The notes beneath the pieces are model-generated. The model did not search any database. It was not told the DNA's origin and worked only from the letters and a program-made list of their open reading frames with translations. Of a DNA stretch of 64,000 nt, positions 51,361-60,023 are shown piece by piece (the first letter of the stretch is position 1; every line of letters begins with the position of its first letter). The translations under genes were made by a program, and so were the position numbers. Where the stretch lies: the NCBI RefSeq assembly GCF_014201675.1, contig NZ_JACHEZ010000002.1:186001-250000 (forward strand). Direction: 5' to 3'. The stretch is from Oceanithermus desulfurans. GTDB lineage: Bacteria > Deinococcota > Deinococci > Deinococcales > Marinithermaceae.

Positions 51361-52386
51361 ATGTCCTGGTTGGCCCTGGCGCTCACGCCCGGCGTGGGTC
51401 CGGCGCGGTTCCTCAAGGTCTTCGAGGCGGGCGAGGAGGGCCTGGAGCGCGTGGGCGAGCTGCTGGGGGCCGAGCTCGAGCGCGCCTACCGCCGCACGCT
51501 GGCGGCGGGCGAAGCCGAGCGCGCAAAGGAGCGGGCGGCCGCGTCGGGCGTGCGGCCCGTGGGCCTGTGGGAGGCCGACTATCCGCCCACCCTGCGCCAC
51601 CTCGCCGACCCCCCGCCGCTCGTCTACCTGAAGGGCGGCTGGAGCGGCGGCCGCCCCGCGGTCGCGGTGGTGGGCAGCCGCAAGGCCCAGCCCTGGGCAC
51701 TCGACTTCAGCGAGCGGCTGGCCCGCACCCTGGCCGAGGCCGGGGTGGCCGTGGTCAGCGGCCTGGCCCGGGGGGTGGATACCGCCGCCCACCGGGGGGC
51801 GCTGGCCGGCGGGGGGCCGTCGCTCGCGGTGCTGGGGAGCGGGGTGGACGTCGTCTACCCGCCCGAGAACGCCGAGCTGGCCGCGCGCCTGACCCTGATG
51901 AGCGAGCTGCCCCTGGGCCGCGGGCCCAGCGCCGGCAGCTTTCCCCGCCGCAACCGCCTCATCGCGGCGCTGGCGGACGCGGTGGTCATCGTGCAGGCAC
52001 CCGAGAAGTCGGGAGCGCTGATCACCGCCGCGCTGGCGGCCGAGCTGGGGCGCGAGGTGCTGGCGGTTCCGGGGCGGCCCTCCGACTGGGCCAGCCGCGG
52101 CAGCAACCGGCTGCTCGCCGACGGCGCGGGGGTGGCCCAGGACCCGGACGACGTGCTCGAAGCCCTGGGCATGGCGGCCGCCGCCCCGGGCGCGGACCGC
52201 CCGAAACCCGACGGGGCCGCGGGCGCCCTCTGGGAGGCCCTGCGCCGGCGCGGCGAGGCCCTGCCCGACGACCTGGCGCTCGACCTGAACCTGGGGGCGG
52301 CGGAGGTGCTGGGGCTGCTGACCCGGCTCGAGCTCTCGGGCCACGTGCGGGCGCTGCCGGGCGGGCGGTACGAGGCTGTGGGGTAG
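51361..52386 (+). CDS. dprA: DNA-processing protein A (natural transformation)
   Basis: 341 residues. N-terminal helical region ('WLALALTPGVGPARFLKVFE'), then the Rossmann core: 'YLKGGWSGGRPAVAVVGSRKAQPWALDFSERLARTLAEAGVAVVSGLARGVDTAAHRGAL', 'LAVLGSGVDVVYPPENAELA', 'SFPRRNRLIAALADAVVIVQAPEKSGALITAALAAELGREVLAVPG' and 'GSNRLLADGA'. The C-terminal winged helix (~275-340) is present. It loads RecA onto incoming single strands during transformation. Confidence 0.96.
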   Translation: MSWLALALTPGVGPARFLKVFEAGEEGLERVGELLGAELERAYRRTLAAGEAERAKERAAASGVRPVGLWEADYPPTLRHLADPPPLVYLKGGWSGGRPAVAVVGSRKAQPWALDFSERLARTLAEAGVAVVSGLARGVDTAAHRGALAGGGPSLAVLGSGVDVVYPPENAELAARLTLMSELPLGRGPSAGSFPRRNRLIAALADAVVIVQAPEKSGALITAALAAELGREVLAVPGRPSDWASRGSNRLLADGAGVAQDPDDVLEALGMAAAAPGADRPKPDGAAGALWEALRRRGEALPDDLALDLNLGAAEVLGLLTRLELSGHVRALPGGRYEAVG

Positions 52387-52468
52387 GCCGGGGCATGTTC
52401 CACGACCTGTCCGAACCGGGGCGCGCGCGCATGGCCGGGCCGGCGGCGCGGTCGCGGAGAAGGCTTAG

Positions 52469-52474
52469 TACAAT
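52469..52474 (+). promoter_or_regulatory. -10 element of ispH
   Basis: TACAAT ends 6 nt before the GTG at 52481; leaderless spacing with a GTG start. Confidence 0.55.
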
Positions 52475-52480
52475 GCTCCC

Positions 52481-53482
52481 GTGAGCCTGCGCGTCTACCT
52501 CGCCAAGCCCCGCGGCTTCTGCGCCGGGGTGGTCATGGCCATCCGCGCCGTGGAGAAGGCCGCCCTTGAGCTGGCGGACGAGGGCGACCTGGTCGTCTAC
52601 CACTCGATCGTGCACAACGACGTGGTGGTGAACCGGCTGCGCGAGCAGCACGGGGTCCACTTCGTCGAGGACCTTTCCGAGATCGCCGAGCTGGAGCAGC
52701 GCCACAAGCTGGCGAAGACCGTGGTCTTTTCGGCCCACGGCATCCCGCCGCGGGTGCGCGAGCAGGTGCGCGCCATGGGCTGGGGCTACATCGACGCCAC
52801 CTGCCCGCTGGTGACCAAGGTGCACACCGAGGCGCGCCGCTACGCCGAGTTGGGCTACACCGTGCTGCTCATCGGCGACTCGGCCGACCACCAGGAGGTG
52901 AAGGGCACCTACGGCGAGGCGCCCGAGCACACCGTCCTGGTGGCCGTCCACACCCACGTGGGCCGCGACCCGCGCCTCGCCGACCCCCGCACCGTCCGGG
53001 TGCCCGACCCCGACCGCGTCGTCGTGCTCACCCAGACGACGCTGAGCGTCGACGACACCGACAAGACGATCGAGATCCTGAAAGAGCGCTTCCCCAACCT
53101 GGTGCTGCCCAGCCGCGACGACCTCTGCTACGCCACCAAGAACCGCCAGGACCAGGTCAAGCGCCTCGCCCCCCACGTGGACCTCTTCCTGGTGCTGACG
53201 AGCTCGTACTCCTCCAACGGCATGCGGCTCTACGAGATCGCCCGCAGCATGACGCGCGCCGAACGCATCGACACCGCCGCCGACCTGCGGCCCGAGTGGT
53301 TCGAGGGCGTCGGCGCGGTGGGCATCACCTCGGCGGCCAGCACCCCCGAGGACCTGGTGCAGGACGTGCTCGCCTACCTGCGCCGGCTCTTCCCCGACCT
53401 GGAGGTCGTCGAGGAGGGCGAGTGGGAGCGGATCCGCTTCCGCGAACCCGCCCGGGTGGCCCCGGGTGTGGGTGGGGTGTGA
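52481..53482 (+). CDS. ispH: 4-hydroxy-3-methylbut-2-enyl diphosphate reductase
   Basis: 333 residues, GTG start. Last step of the MEP isoprenoid pathway, giving IPP and DMAPP. The three cluster cysteines are C14 ('RGFCAGV'), C108 ('IDATCPLV') and C216 ('[10 protein letters not shown]'). Substrate residues in '[14 protein letters not shown]', 'FSAHGIPP', '[10 protein letters not shown]' and '[11 protein letters not shown]' are present. 'EDLVQDV' is the usual end motif. One base separates its stop from the ATG-proximal sequence of dusA. Confidence 0.97.
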   Translation: MSLRVYLAKPRGFCAGVVMAIRAVEKAALELADEGDLVVYHSIVHNDVVVNRLREQHGVHFVEDLSEIAELEQRHKLAKTVVFSAHGIPPRVREQVRAMGWGYIDATCPLVTKVHTEARRYAELGYTVLLIGDSADHQEVKGTYGEAPEHTVLVAVHTHVGRDPRLADPRTVRVPDPDRVVVLTQTTLSVDDTDKTIEILKERFPNLVLPSRDDLCYATKNRQDQVKRLAPHVDLFLVLTSSYSSNGMRLYEIARSMTRAERIDTAADLRPEWFEGVGAVGITSAASTPEDLVQDVLAYLRRLFPDLEVVEEGEWERIRFREPARVAPGVGGV

Positions 53483-53483
53483 G

Positions 53484-54449
53484 ATGAGCGAACACCGCCT
53501 CAGCCTGGCGCCGATGATGGAGCGCACGGACCGGCACTTCCGGTTCCTGATGCGGCTGATCACGCGCCGCACCCGGCTCTACAGCGAGATGGTGGTCGAC
53601 CGCACCCTGATCCACGGCGACGCGGCGCGGCACCTGGACTACCACCCCGCCGAGCACCCCGTCGCCCTGCAGCTCGGCTCGGCCGACCCCGGCCTGGCGG
53701 CGCGGGCGGTGGCCGTCGCCCGACCGTGGGGGTACGACGAGGTGAACCTGAACGCGGGCTGCCCCTCGCCGCGGGTGCAGGCCGGGGGGTTCGGGGTCGT
53801 GCTCATGCGCACGCCCGAACGGGTGGCCGAGATCGTGCGGGCCGTCTACGAGGCGACCGGGGCGCTCCCCTCGGTCAAGCACCGCGTGGGCCTGGACGAA
53901 CACGAGGACTACGCCTTCCTGGCGCGCTTCGTGGAGGTCGTGGCCGCCTCGGGCGTGCGGGTCTTCGTCGTGCACGCGCGCAAGGCCTGGACTCAGGGCC
54001 TGGACCCGAAGGCCAACCGCACGGCGCCCCCGCTCGAGCACGCCAAGGTCTACCGTCTGAAGCGCGACTTCCCCGAGCTCACCATCGTCACCAACGGCGG
54101 GGTGGGCACCCCGGAAGAAGCCCGCGCCCACCTGGCGCACGTGGACGGGGTGATGGTGGGCCGGGCGATGTGGGACCGCCCCTGGCGCTGGGCCGCGGCC
54201 GACCGGCTGCTCTGGGGCGACGCCCACACCCCCGACCGCCGCGCGGTGCTCGAGCGCTACCAGGCCTACCTGCACGAACGCCTCGCCGAGGGGGTTCCCC
54301 TGCGGGTGCTGGTGCGGCCGCTCTTCAACCTCTTCAAGGGCGAGCCCGGCGGCCGCCGCTGGCGTCAGCAGCTCGACGCGGCGCTGCGCGCGGGCCGGCT
54401 ACCCGCCGGCGGCCTGGCGGCGCTGGCGCCCGTGGAGGTCGGGGCGTGA
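53484..54449 (+). CDS. dusA: tRNA-dihydrouridine synthase A
   Basis: 321 residues from the ATG at 53484, one base after the ispH stop. DusA signatures: 'SLAPMMERTDRHFRFLMRLITRRTRLYSEMVV', 'VALQLGSADPGLAARA', 'VNLNAGCPSPRVQAG' with the catalytic Cys93, 'SVKHRVGLDEHEDY' and 'VVHARKAWTQGLDPKANRTAPP'. It reduces uridines in the tRNA D-loop using FMN. The next gene starts within its stop codon (GTGA). Confidence 0.95.
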   Translation: MSEHRLSLAPMMERTDRHFRFLMRLITRRTRLYSEMVVDRTLIHGDAARHLDYHPAEHPVALQLGSADPGLAARAVAVARPWGYDEVNLNAGCPSPRVQAGGFGVVLMRTPERVAEIVRAVYEATGALPSVKHRVGLDEHEDYAFLARFVEVVAASGVRVFVVHARKAWTQGLDPKANRTAPPLEHAKVYRLKRDFPELTIVTNGGVGTPEEARAHLAHVDGVMVGRAMWDRPWRWAAADRLLWGDAHTPDRRAVLERYQAYLHERLAEGVPLRVLVRPLFNLFKGEPGGRRWRQQLDAALRAGRLPAGGLAALAPVEVGA

Positions 54450-55342
54450 AGGCCCAGGACGCGCGCTCCCTCGGCCTGGCGCGCTGGAGCGTGGCCGTCG
54501 GCCTCGGGGTCTTCGGGATCAAGTGGCTGGCCTGGGAGCTGACCGGCTCGGTGGCCATCTACTCGGACGCGCTCGAGTCGATCGTCAACATCGTCGCCGC
54601 CGTGGGCGCGCTGGTGGCCCTGGCCGTCGCCGTCCGCCCCGCCGACGCCACCCACCCCTTCGGCCACACCAAGGCCGAGTACTTCTCGGCGGTGGCCGAG
54701 GGGGCGCTGATCCTCTTCGCCGCCTTCGAGATGCTGCGCGCCGCCTGGGCGCGCTTTCTGAACCCGCAGCCCTTCACCGAGCCGGCGCTGGGGCTGGGGC
54801 TCGTGGCCCTGGCGGGCGCGATCACCGCCGGCTGGGCCTTCCTGCTGCTGGCCCAGGGGCGGCGCGTGCGTTCTCCGGCGCTGGTGGCCGACGCCCAGCA
54901 CCTGCTCACCGACGTGGCCTCCACCGTGGGCGTGCTCTTCGGGGCGGGCCTCGCCTGGCGGCTGGGCTGGTGGTGGCTCGACCCGCTGGTGGCCGCGGGG
55001 GTGGCCCTCAACATCCTGGTCGTCGGCCTGCGGCTGGTCCGCCGCTCCGTGGGCGGGTTGATGGACGAGGCGCTGCCGCCGGACCAGGTCGAGCGCATCC
55101 AGCGGACGATCGCGGCGAACCTCGACGGCGCCCTCGAGTACCACGACCTGCGCACCCGCGCGAGCGGCCCCCGCGCCTTCGTGGAGTTCCACCTGGTGGT
55201 GCCCGCGGCCATGACCGTCGAGGAGGCGCACGCGATCACCGACCGGCTCGAGCGCGCCCTCGCGGAGGCGCTTCCCGGGGCCGAGACGGTGATCCACGTC
55301 GAGCCCGAGAGCGAGGCCAAGCACGGCGGCTTTCGCGCCTGA
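54446..55342 (+). CDS. Cation diffusion facilitator (CDF) metal transporter
   Basis: 298 residues, GTG start overlapping the dusA stop; a longer open frame lies inside dusA and is rejected. Six helices, then a cytoplasmic ferredoxin-like domain (~205-298: 'LDGALEYHDLRTRASGPRAFVEFHLVVP...'). The TM5 site has the usual H-x-x-x-D ('DAQHLLTDV'). In TM2 the corresponding motif is 'SDALESIVN', giving E-x-x-x-N at the position where D-x-x-x-D is common; this is a known CDF variant. Substrate probably Zn2+ or a related metal, but not provable here. Confidence 0.9.
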   Translation: MKAQDARSLGLARWSVAVGLGVFGIKWLAWELTGSVAIYSDALESIVNIVAAVGALVALAVAVRPADATHPFGHTKAEYFSAVAEGALILFAAFEMLRAAWARFLNPQPFTEPALGLGLVALAGAITAGWAFLLLAQGRRVRSPALVADAQHLLTDVASTVGVLFGAGLAWRLGWWWLDPLVAAGVALNILVVGLRLVRRSVGGLMDEALPPDQVERIQRTIAANLDGALEYHDLRTRASGPRAFVEFHLVVPAAMTVEEAHAITDRLERALAEALPGAETVIHVEPESEAKHGGFRA

Positions 55343-55410
55343 TCCCCGCCGCCGGGACCAACGTACCGTCTCCAGCGCATTTTTTTCCATATAACCGTTA
55401 CGCGGTGTGA

Positions 55411-55416
55411 TAAAAT
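55411..55416 (+). promoter_or_regulatory. -10 element of the tctCBA operon
   Basis: TAAAAT about 27 bp before the TctC ATG, followed by AAAAGGAGGT. Confidence 0.45.
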
Positions 55417-55442
55417 TTATTCGAAGGGAAAAGGAGGTCGCC

Positions 55443-56417
55443 ATGAAGCGGTTCTGGAAGAGCGGTGTTCTCGCTGCGGCCCTGGCGCTTTTCGGCGGGG
55501 CCTTTGCATTCAACCCCGGTAACGTAGAGTGCATCGCCCCGGCCAACCCCGGCGGCGGCTGGGACTTCACCTGCCGCACCGGCGGCAAGCTGCTCTACGA
55601 CCTGGGCCTCGTTTCCCGCCCGGTCAAGGTCACCAACATGCCCGGCGGCGGGGGCGGCGTCGCCTTCGCCCACGTGGTCACCCAGCGCAAGGGCGACGCC
55701 AACCTGCTCGTCGCCGCCTCGCCGGCCACCACCCTGCGCCTGGCTCAGGGCAAGTACGGCGACTTCACCGCGGGCGACGTGCGCTGGCTCGCGGCCATCG
55801 GCGCCGACTTCGGGGTGATCGCGGTCAAGGCCGACGCCCCCTGGAAGACCCTGGGCGACCTGATCGCCGACATCAAGAAAGACCCCACCAAGATCGCCAT
55901 CGGCGGTGGCAGCGCCGTAGGGGGCCAGGACCACATGAAGGTGTTGCTGCTGGCCAAGGCCGCGGGCATCGACCCCAAGGCGCTCAAGTACGTGCCCTTC
56001 GACGGCGGCGGCGAGGCGCTCACGGCCATGCTGGGCGGCTTCGTCCAGGTCTTCCCGGGCGACGCCTCGGAGACGATCGGCCAGATGCAGGCGGGCAAGA
56101 TCCGCATCCTGGCGGTGCTCAGCGAGCAGCGCCTGAAGGGCGACTTCGCAAACATCCCCACGGCGCGCGAGCTCGGTTACGACGCGGTCTGGGCGGTGTG
56201 GCGCGGCTTCTACATGCCGCCGGGCGTGCCCGACGACGCCTACGCTTTCTGGGTGGACGCGATGAAGAAGCTCGAGGCCTCCCCCGAATGGGCCAAGATC
56301 CGTGACGAGAGCGGCCTCGGCCCCTTCTTCAAGGGCGGCGCCGACTTCGAGGCCTTCGTCAAGCAGCAGGTCGCCGACTTCAAGGAGCTTTCCAAGGCTC
56401 TGGGGCTCATCAAGTAA
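55443..56417 (+). CDS. Tripartite tricarboxylate transporter substrate-binding protein (TctC)
   Basis: 324 residues from the ATG at 55443 with AAAAGGAGGT upstream. Signal peptide 'SGVLAAALALFGGAFAF'. Family blocks: 'NVECIAPANPGGGWDFTCRTGGKLLYD', 'VKVTNMPGGGGGVAFAHV', 'IGGGSAVGGQDHMKVLLLAKAAGIDPKALKYVPFDGGGEALTAMLGG' and 'WRGFYMPPGVP'. It binds a carboxylate in the periplasm for the TctBA channel downstream. Confidence 0.92.
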   Translation: MKRFWKSGVLAAALALFGGAFAFNPGNVECIAPANPGGGWDFTCRTGGKLLYDLGLVSRPVKVTNMPGGGGGVAFAHVVTQRKGDANLLVAASPATTLRLAQGKYGDFTAGDVRWLAAIGADFGVIAVKADAPWKTLGDLIADIKKDPTKIAIGGGSAVGGQDHMKVLLLAKAAGIDPKALKYVPFDGGGEALTAMLGGFVQVFPGDASETIGQMQAGKIRILAVLSEQRLKGDFANIPTARELGYDAVWAVWRGFYMPPGVPDDAYAFWVDAMKKLEASPEWAKIRDESGLGPFFKGGADFEAFVKQQVADFKELSKALGLIK

Positions 56418-56419
56418 CC

Positions 56420-56869
56420 GTGGAACGCGGCCGGCGCACCGACCGCATCGCGGGCGCGCTCCTGCTGCTGGTGAGCGCCGGCTACGGCCTGGAGGCGAGC
56501 CGCCTCCAGGCCGATTTTCTCGCCGACCCCCTGGGCCCGCGCGCCTTCCCGCTGCTGCTGGCGGTCAGCCTGGGGGTCTTTTCGCTCTACCTGCTGGTGC
56601 GCCCCGACCCCGACCCCGCCTGGCCGCCGCCGCACGTGCTCAGCGGCCAGCTGGGCATGCTGGCGAGCTTCGTGGTCTACAGCTACGCGCTCGCCCCCCT
56701 GGGCTTCCTCCTCGCCACCACGCTGGAGATGGCCTGGCTCTCGCGCCTCTTCGGCGCCAGCTGGCGCACCGGCCTGCTGGGCGGCCTGGGGCTCGCGGTC
56801 GTGCTCTACGTGATCTTCGTCTTCGGGCTGGGCATCCCCCTGCCCCTGGGCCGCTGGTGGCCCGCCTAG
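56420..56869 (+). CDS. Tripartite tricarboxylate transporter small membrane subunit (TctB)
   Basis: 149 residues, GTG start 2 bp after the TctC stop. Four hydrophobic helices; 'DPLGPRAFPLLLAVSLGVFSLYLLV' is the TctB signature. It is the smaller membrane subunit, partner of TctA encoded 10 bp downstream. Confidence 0.9.
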   Translation: MERGRRTDRIAGALLLLVSAGYGLEASRLQADFLADPLGPRAFPLLLAVSLGVFSLYLLVRPDPDPAWPPPHVLSGQLGMLASFVVYSYALAPLGFLLATTLEMAWLSRLFGASWRTGLLGGLGLAVVLYVIFVFGLGIPLPLGRWWPA

Positions 56870-56879
56870 AGGAGGCGCG

Positions 56880-58385
56880 GTGGACGTTCTCGCACAACTC
56901 GCCCACGGCTTCGAGGTCGCGCTCGCTCCCCTGAACCTCTTCCTCGCCTTCGCCGGCGCCTTCCTGGGCACGCTCATCGGGGCGCTGCCGGGCATCGGGC
57001 CCGTCAACGGCGTGGCCATCCTGATCCCCATCGCCTACGCCCTCAAGCTGCCGCCCGAGTCGGCGCTGATCCTGCTCGCCGGGGTCTACTACGGCGCCGA
57101 GTACGGCGGGCGCATCTCGAGCATCCTCCTCAACGTCCCCGGCGACGCCGGCGCGGTGATCACCACCCTGGACGGCTACCCCATGGCCCAGAAGGGCAAG
57201 GCCGGCGAGGCGCTGGCGCTCTCGGCGCTCAGCTCCTTCATCGGCGGCACCCTGGCGGTAATCGGCCTCACCCTCTTCGCCCCCTACCTGGCCGAGTGGG
57301 CGATCCGCTTCGGCCCCGCCGAGTACTTCGCGCTGATGGTCTTCGCCTTCACCACGCTGGCGAGCCTGGCCGGCAAGAACCCCGTCAAGGCGCTGATCGC
57401 CAGCGTCTTCGGGCTGATGCTCGCCACCGTCGGCATCGACCCCGGCAGCGGGGTGCCGCGCTTCACCTTCGGCGAGCTCAAGCTCTACGACGGGGTGGAC
57501 TTCCTGGTGGTGGCCATCGGCCTCTTCGCCATCAGCGAGGTGCTTACGCTGATGGAGCACACCTTCCTGGGCACGGCCACCCGGGTCAAGGTGGAGACCG
57601 CGCTGGTCTCGCTGAAGACCTTCATGGGCTCGCTGTGGACGATCCTGCGCAGCTCGCTGATCGGCTTCTTCATCGGGGTGCTGCCGGGCGCGGGGGCCTC
57701 GATCGCCAGCGCCGTGGCCTACACCACCGAAAAGCGCCTCGTCGACCGCGAGGGCACCTTCGGCACCGGCGACCCCCGCGGCGTGGCCGCCCCCGAGGCC
57801 GCCAACAACGCCGCCTCGGGCGGGGCGATGGTGCCGATGCTGACCCTGGGCGTGCCGGGAAGCGGCACCACCGCGGTGCTGCTGGGGGCGCTGATGATGT
57901 TCAACGTCACTCCGGGCCCGCTGATCTTCGAGCAGCGGCCCGAGATCGTCTGGGGCCTGATCGCCTCGATGTACATCGGCAACGTGATGCTGCTCGTGCT
58001 CAACCTGCCGCTGGTGGGCTGGTTCGCGCGCATCCTCACGGTGCCCCGCTGGTTCTTGGTCCCGGCCATCGCCGCGCTCAGCTTCATCGGCGTCTACGCC
58101 GTGAACAACAGCGCCTTCGACCTGCTCTTCATGACCGGGATCGGGGTGGTGGGCTACCTGATGCGCAAGGCCGGCTTTCCGCTGGCGCCGGTCATCCTGG
58201 GGCTGGTGCTGGGGCGGCTGATGGAGATCAACCTGCGGCGGGCGCTGGCCATCAGCGGCGGCGACTACTCGATCCTCTACGCCAGCCCGCTTTCCAAGGT
58301 GCTCTGGGCGCTGGCGATCCTCAGCCTCTTCTTCCCCTGGCTGGCGGGACGCTTCGCCGCGCGGCGCGTGCCCGAGGGCGAGTGA
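56880..58385 (+). CDS. Tripartite tricarboxylate transporter large membrane subunit (TctA)
   Basis: 501 residues, GTG start with GAGGAGGCG upstream. About eleven to twelve helices. Hallmarks: 'AFAGAFLGTLIGALPGIGPVNGVAILIPIAY', 'YYGAEYGGRISSILLNVPGDAGAVITTLDGYPMAQKGKAGEAL', 'GVLPGAGASIASAVAYTTEKRL' and 'PEAANNAASGGAMVPMLTLGVPGSGTTAVLLGALMMFNVTPGPLIF'. The repeated G-x-x-P-G-x-G motifs are the TctA fingerprints. Secondary, ion-driven uptake of citrate-like acids. Confidence 0.95.
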   Translation: MDVLAQLAHGFEVALAPLNLFLAFAGAFLGTLIGALPGIGPVNGVAILIPIAYALKLPPESALILLAGVYYGAEYGGRISSILLNVPGDAGAVITTLDGYPMAQKGKAGEALALSALSSFIGGTLAVIGLTLFAPYLAEWAIRFGPAEYFALMVFAFTTLASLAGKNPVKALIASVFGLMLATVGIDPGSGVPRFTFGELKLYDGVDFLVVAIGLFAISEVLTLMEHTFLGTATRVKVETALVSLKTFMGSLWTILRSSLIGFFIGVLPGAGASIASAVAYTTEKRLVDREGTFGTGDPRGVAAPEAANNAASGGAMVPMLTLGVPGSGTTAVLLGALMMFNVTPGPLIFEQRPEIVWGLIASMYIGNVMLLVLNLPLVGWFARILTVPRWFLVPAIAALSFIGVYAVNNSAFDLLFMTGIGVVGYLMRKAGFPLAPVILGLVLGRLMEINLRRALAISGGDYSILYASPLSKVLWALAILSLFFPWLAGRFAARRVPEGE

Positions 58386-58390
58386 TCCAT

Positions 58391-58404
58391 CCCCCATTTG
58401 GGGG
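58391..58404 (+). terminator. Small hairpin after tctA
   Basis: CCCCC-ATTT-GGGGG stem immediately after the TctA stop, without a T-tract. Confidence 0.35.
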
Positions 58405-58453
58405 TTCCGTGTAAAAACCCCGTTAACTTAAACTATTTTCGAGGAGGTCTGCT

Positions 58454-59017
58454 TTGACGGCCCTTTTGATTTTGCTCATCCTCGTCGCCATTGTCGGCGC
58501 ATTTATGGTTCTTACCTACAACACCCTCATTGCCCGTAAGAACCAGATCGACTACGCCCAGGGCGCGATCGACGCCCTGCTCAAGAAGCGCTACGACCTG
58601 ATCCCCAACCTGGTGGCCACGGTGAAGGGCTACGCCAAGCACGAGCGCGAGCTGCTCGAGAAGGTGACCGAGCTGCGCGCGCGCATCGGCCAGGCGCGCT
58701 CGGACGACGAGCGCCTGGGGCTGGAGGGCCAGATGTCGGGCCTCCTGGGCCGGCTGCTGGTGCAGCTCGAGGCCTACCCCGACCTCAAGGCCAACCAGAA
58801 CTTCCTGCAGCTGCAGGCGGCCCTCAACGAGATCGAGGAGCAGATCTCGGCGGCCCGGCGCGCCTTCAACGCCGCGGTGGTCGAGTTCAACAACGCCATC
58901 GAGATGTTCCCCTCGAACCTGGTGGCCGGGTGGATGGGGCTGAAGCGCCGCCGCGTCTTCGAGGTGGCCGAGGCCGAGTCCGAGGTCCCCAACGTCGGCC
59001 GCCTCTTCGGCAGCTAG
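58454..59017 (+). CDS. LemA-family protein
   Basis: 187 residues, TTG start with GAGGAGG 6 nt upstream. One N-terminal TM helix ('LLILLILVAIVGAFMVLTY'), then the LemA four-helix core: 'YNTLIARKNQIDYAQGAIDALLKKRYDLIPNLVATVKGYAKHERELLEKVTELR', 'QLQAALNEIEEQISAARRAFNAAVVEFNNAIEMFPSNLVAGWMG'. Function unclear. It heads an operon with two DUF3137 proteins, a frequent LemA partner. TAAACT (58429-58434) is a candidate -10. Confidence 0.92.
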   Translation: MTALLILLILVAIVGAFMVLTYNTLIARKNQIDYAQGAIDALLKKRYDLIPNLVATVKGYAKHERELLEKVTELRARIGQARSDDERLGLEGQMSGLLGRLLVQLEAYPDLKANQNFLQLQAALNEIEEQISAARRAFNAAVVEFNNAIEMFPSNLVAGWMGLKRRRVFEVAEAESEVPNVGRLFGS

Positions 59018-59021
59018 GACG

Positions 59022-60023
59022 ATGCCCACCTCCCCGGGTCCCCTGCGCGCCTACTACCGGCTCGTCCCCCGCATCCGCGGGCTCGAGCCCGAACGGCGCC
59101 GGACCTGGGTCAGTCTGATCGCCGCCTGGGCGGGGCTGGTGATCCCGGGGTTGCTGCTGGGGATCTGGCTCTGGCGCCTGGGCGGGGGCTGGTTCCACCT
59201 GCTGGCGCCGCCGCTGGCCGCGGCGGCGCTGGCCGCCTGGCTCTCGCCCAGCCTGATCTACCCCTTCAAGCACGAGTTCAAGCGCAAGGTCATCCGCCCG
59301 ATGATGCGCGAGCTCCTGCGGGACGTGGACTACGCCCCGCTGGGCTCGGTGAGCCCGCTGGACCTGGAGGCGAGCCTCCTCTTCCAGGCGCCCTTCACCG
59401 GGGTGGAGGGGGAGGACTTGGTCATCGGCCGCTACGACGACGTCGAGGTCAAGTTCTCCGAGGTGGTGGGCTACCGCGAAGTGGAGTCGCGCGGCGCGGC
59501 CACCCCGCTGGCCCCCCGCAGCGGGCAGAAGCTGCGCACCAAGCAGGTGGTCTTCCGCGGCCTCTTCTTCGTCGCCGAGTTCAACAAGCCCACCCGCGGG
59601 CAGGTCGTCGTGCACCCCGACCGCCTGGAGCCGCACCTGGGACCGATCGCGGCCGCGCTGCAGCCCCGACACGAGGAGGGCGGGCTGGTGCACGTGCGCA
59701 TGGAGGACCCCCGCTTCGAGCGCCATTTCGTCGTCTACGCCTCGAGCCCCGAGACCGCGCACTACGCGCTCACGCCGGCGCTGATGGAGCAGCTGGCCGA
59801 GTTCCGCGAGCGGGTGGGGGCGCCGGTGGCCTTCTCGATCCACTACGGCAAGCTCTACATGGCCGTGGCCACCCGCAAGAACATGCTCGAGCCCCCGCTC
59901 TTCGGTCCGCTGGCGAGCCCCCGCGTCTTCCGCGGCTACCTGGAGGACGTGGAGCTCTTCCTCGCGCTCGTCGAGGCGCTCGGGCTCAACCGCAGGATCT
60001 GGGGTGAGGGGACGTGGCCCTAG
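59022..60023 (+). CDS. DUF3137 membrane protein (copy 1)
   Basis: 333 residues. Two hydrophobic helices (~30-75) near the N-terminus, then a large cytoplasmic domain with 'YPFKHEFKRKVIRPMMRELL', 'VEGEDLVIGRYDDVEVKFSEVVGYREVESRG', 'VVFRGLFFVAEFNKPTRGQVVVHPDR' and 'LVHVRMEDPRFERHFVVYASSPETAHYALTPALMEQL': the DUF3137 pattern. Four bp after lemA. Function unknown. Confidence 0.85.
   Translation: MPTSPGPLRAYYRLVPRIRGLEPERRRTWVSLIAAWAGLVIPGLLLGIWLWRLGGGWFHLLAPPLAAAALAAWLSPSLIYPFKHEFKRKVIRPMMRELLRDVDYAPLGSVSPLDLEASLLFQAPFTGVEGEDLVIGRYDDVEVKFSEVVGYREVESRGAATPLAPRSGQKLRTKQVVFRGLFFVAEFNKPTRGQVVVHPDRLEPHLGPIAAALQPRHEEGGLVHVRMEDPRFERHFVVYASSPETAHYALTPALMEQLAEFRERVGAPVAFSIHYGKLYMAVATRKNMLEPPLFGPLASPRVFRGYLEDVELFLALVEALGLNRRIWGEGTWP

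Noticed and set aside
53726-54445. N-terminal extension of the CDF transporter
   Set aside because: Lies inside dusA in another frame; the CDF fold begins at the GTG at 54446.
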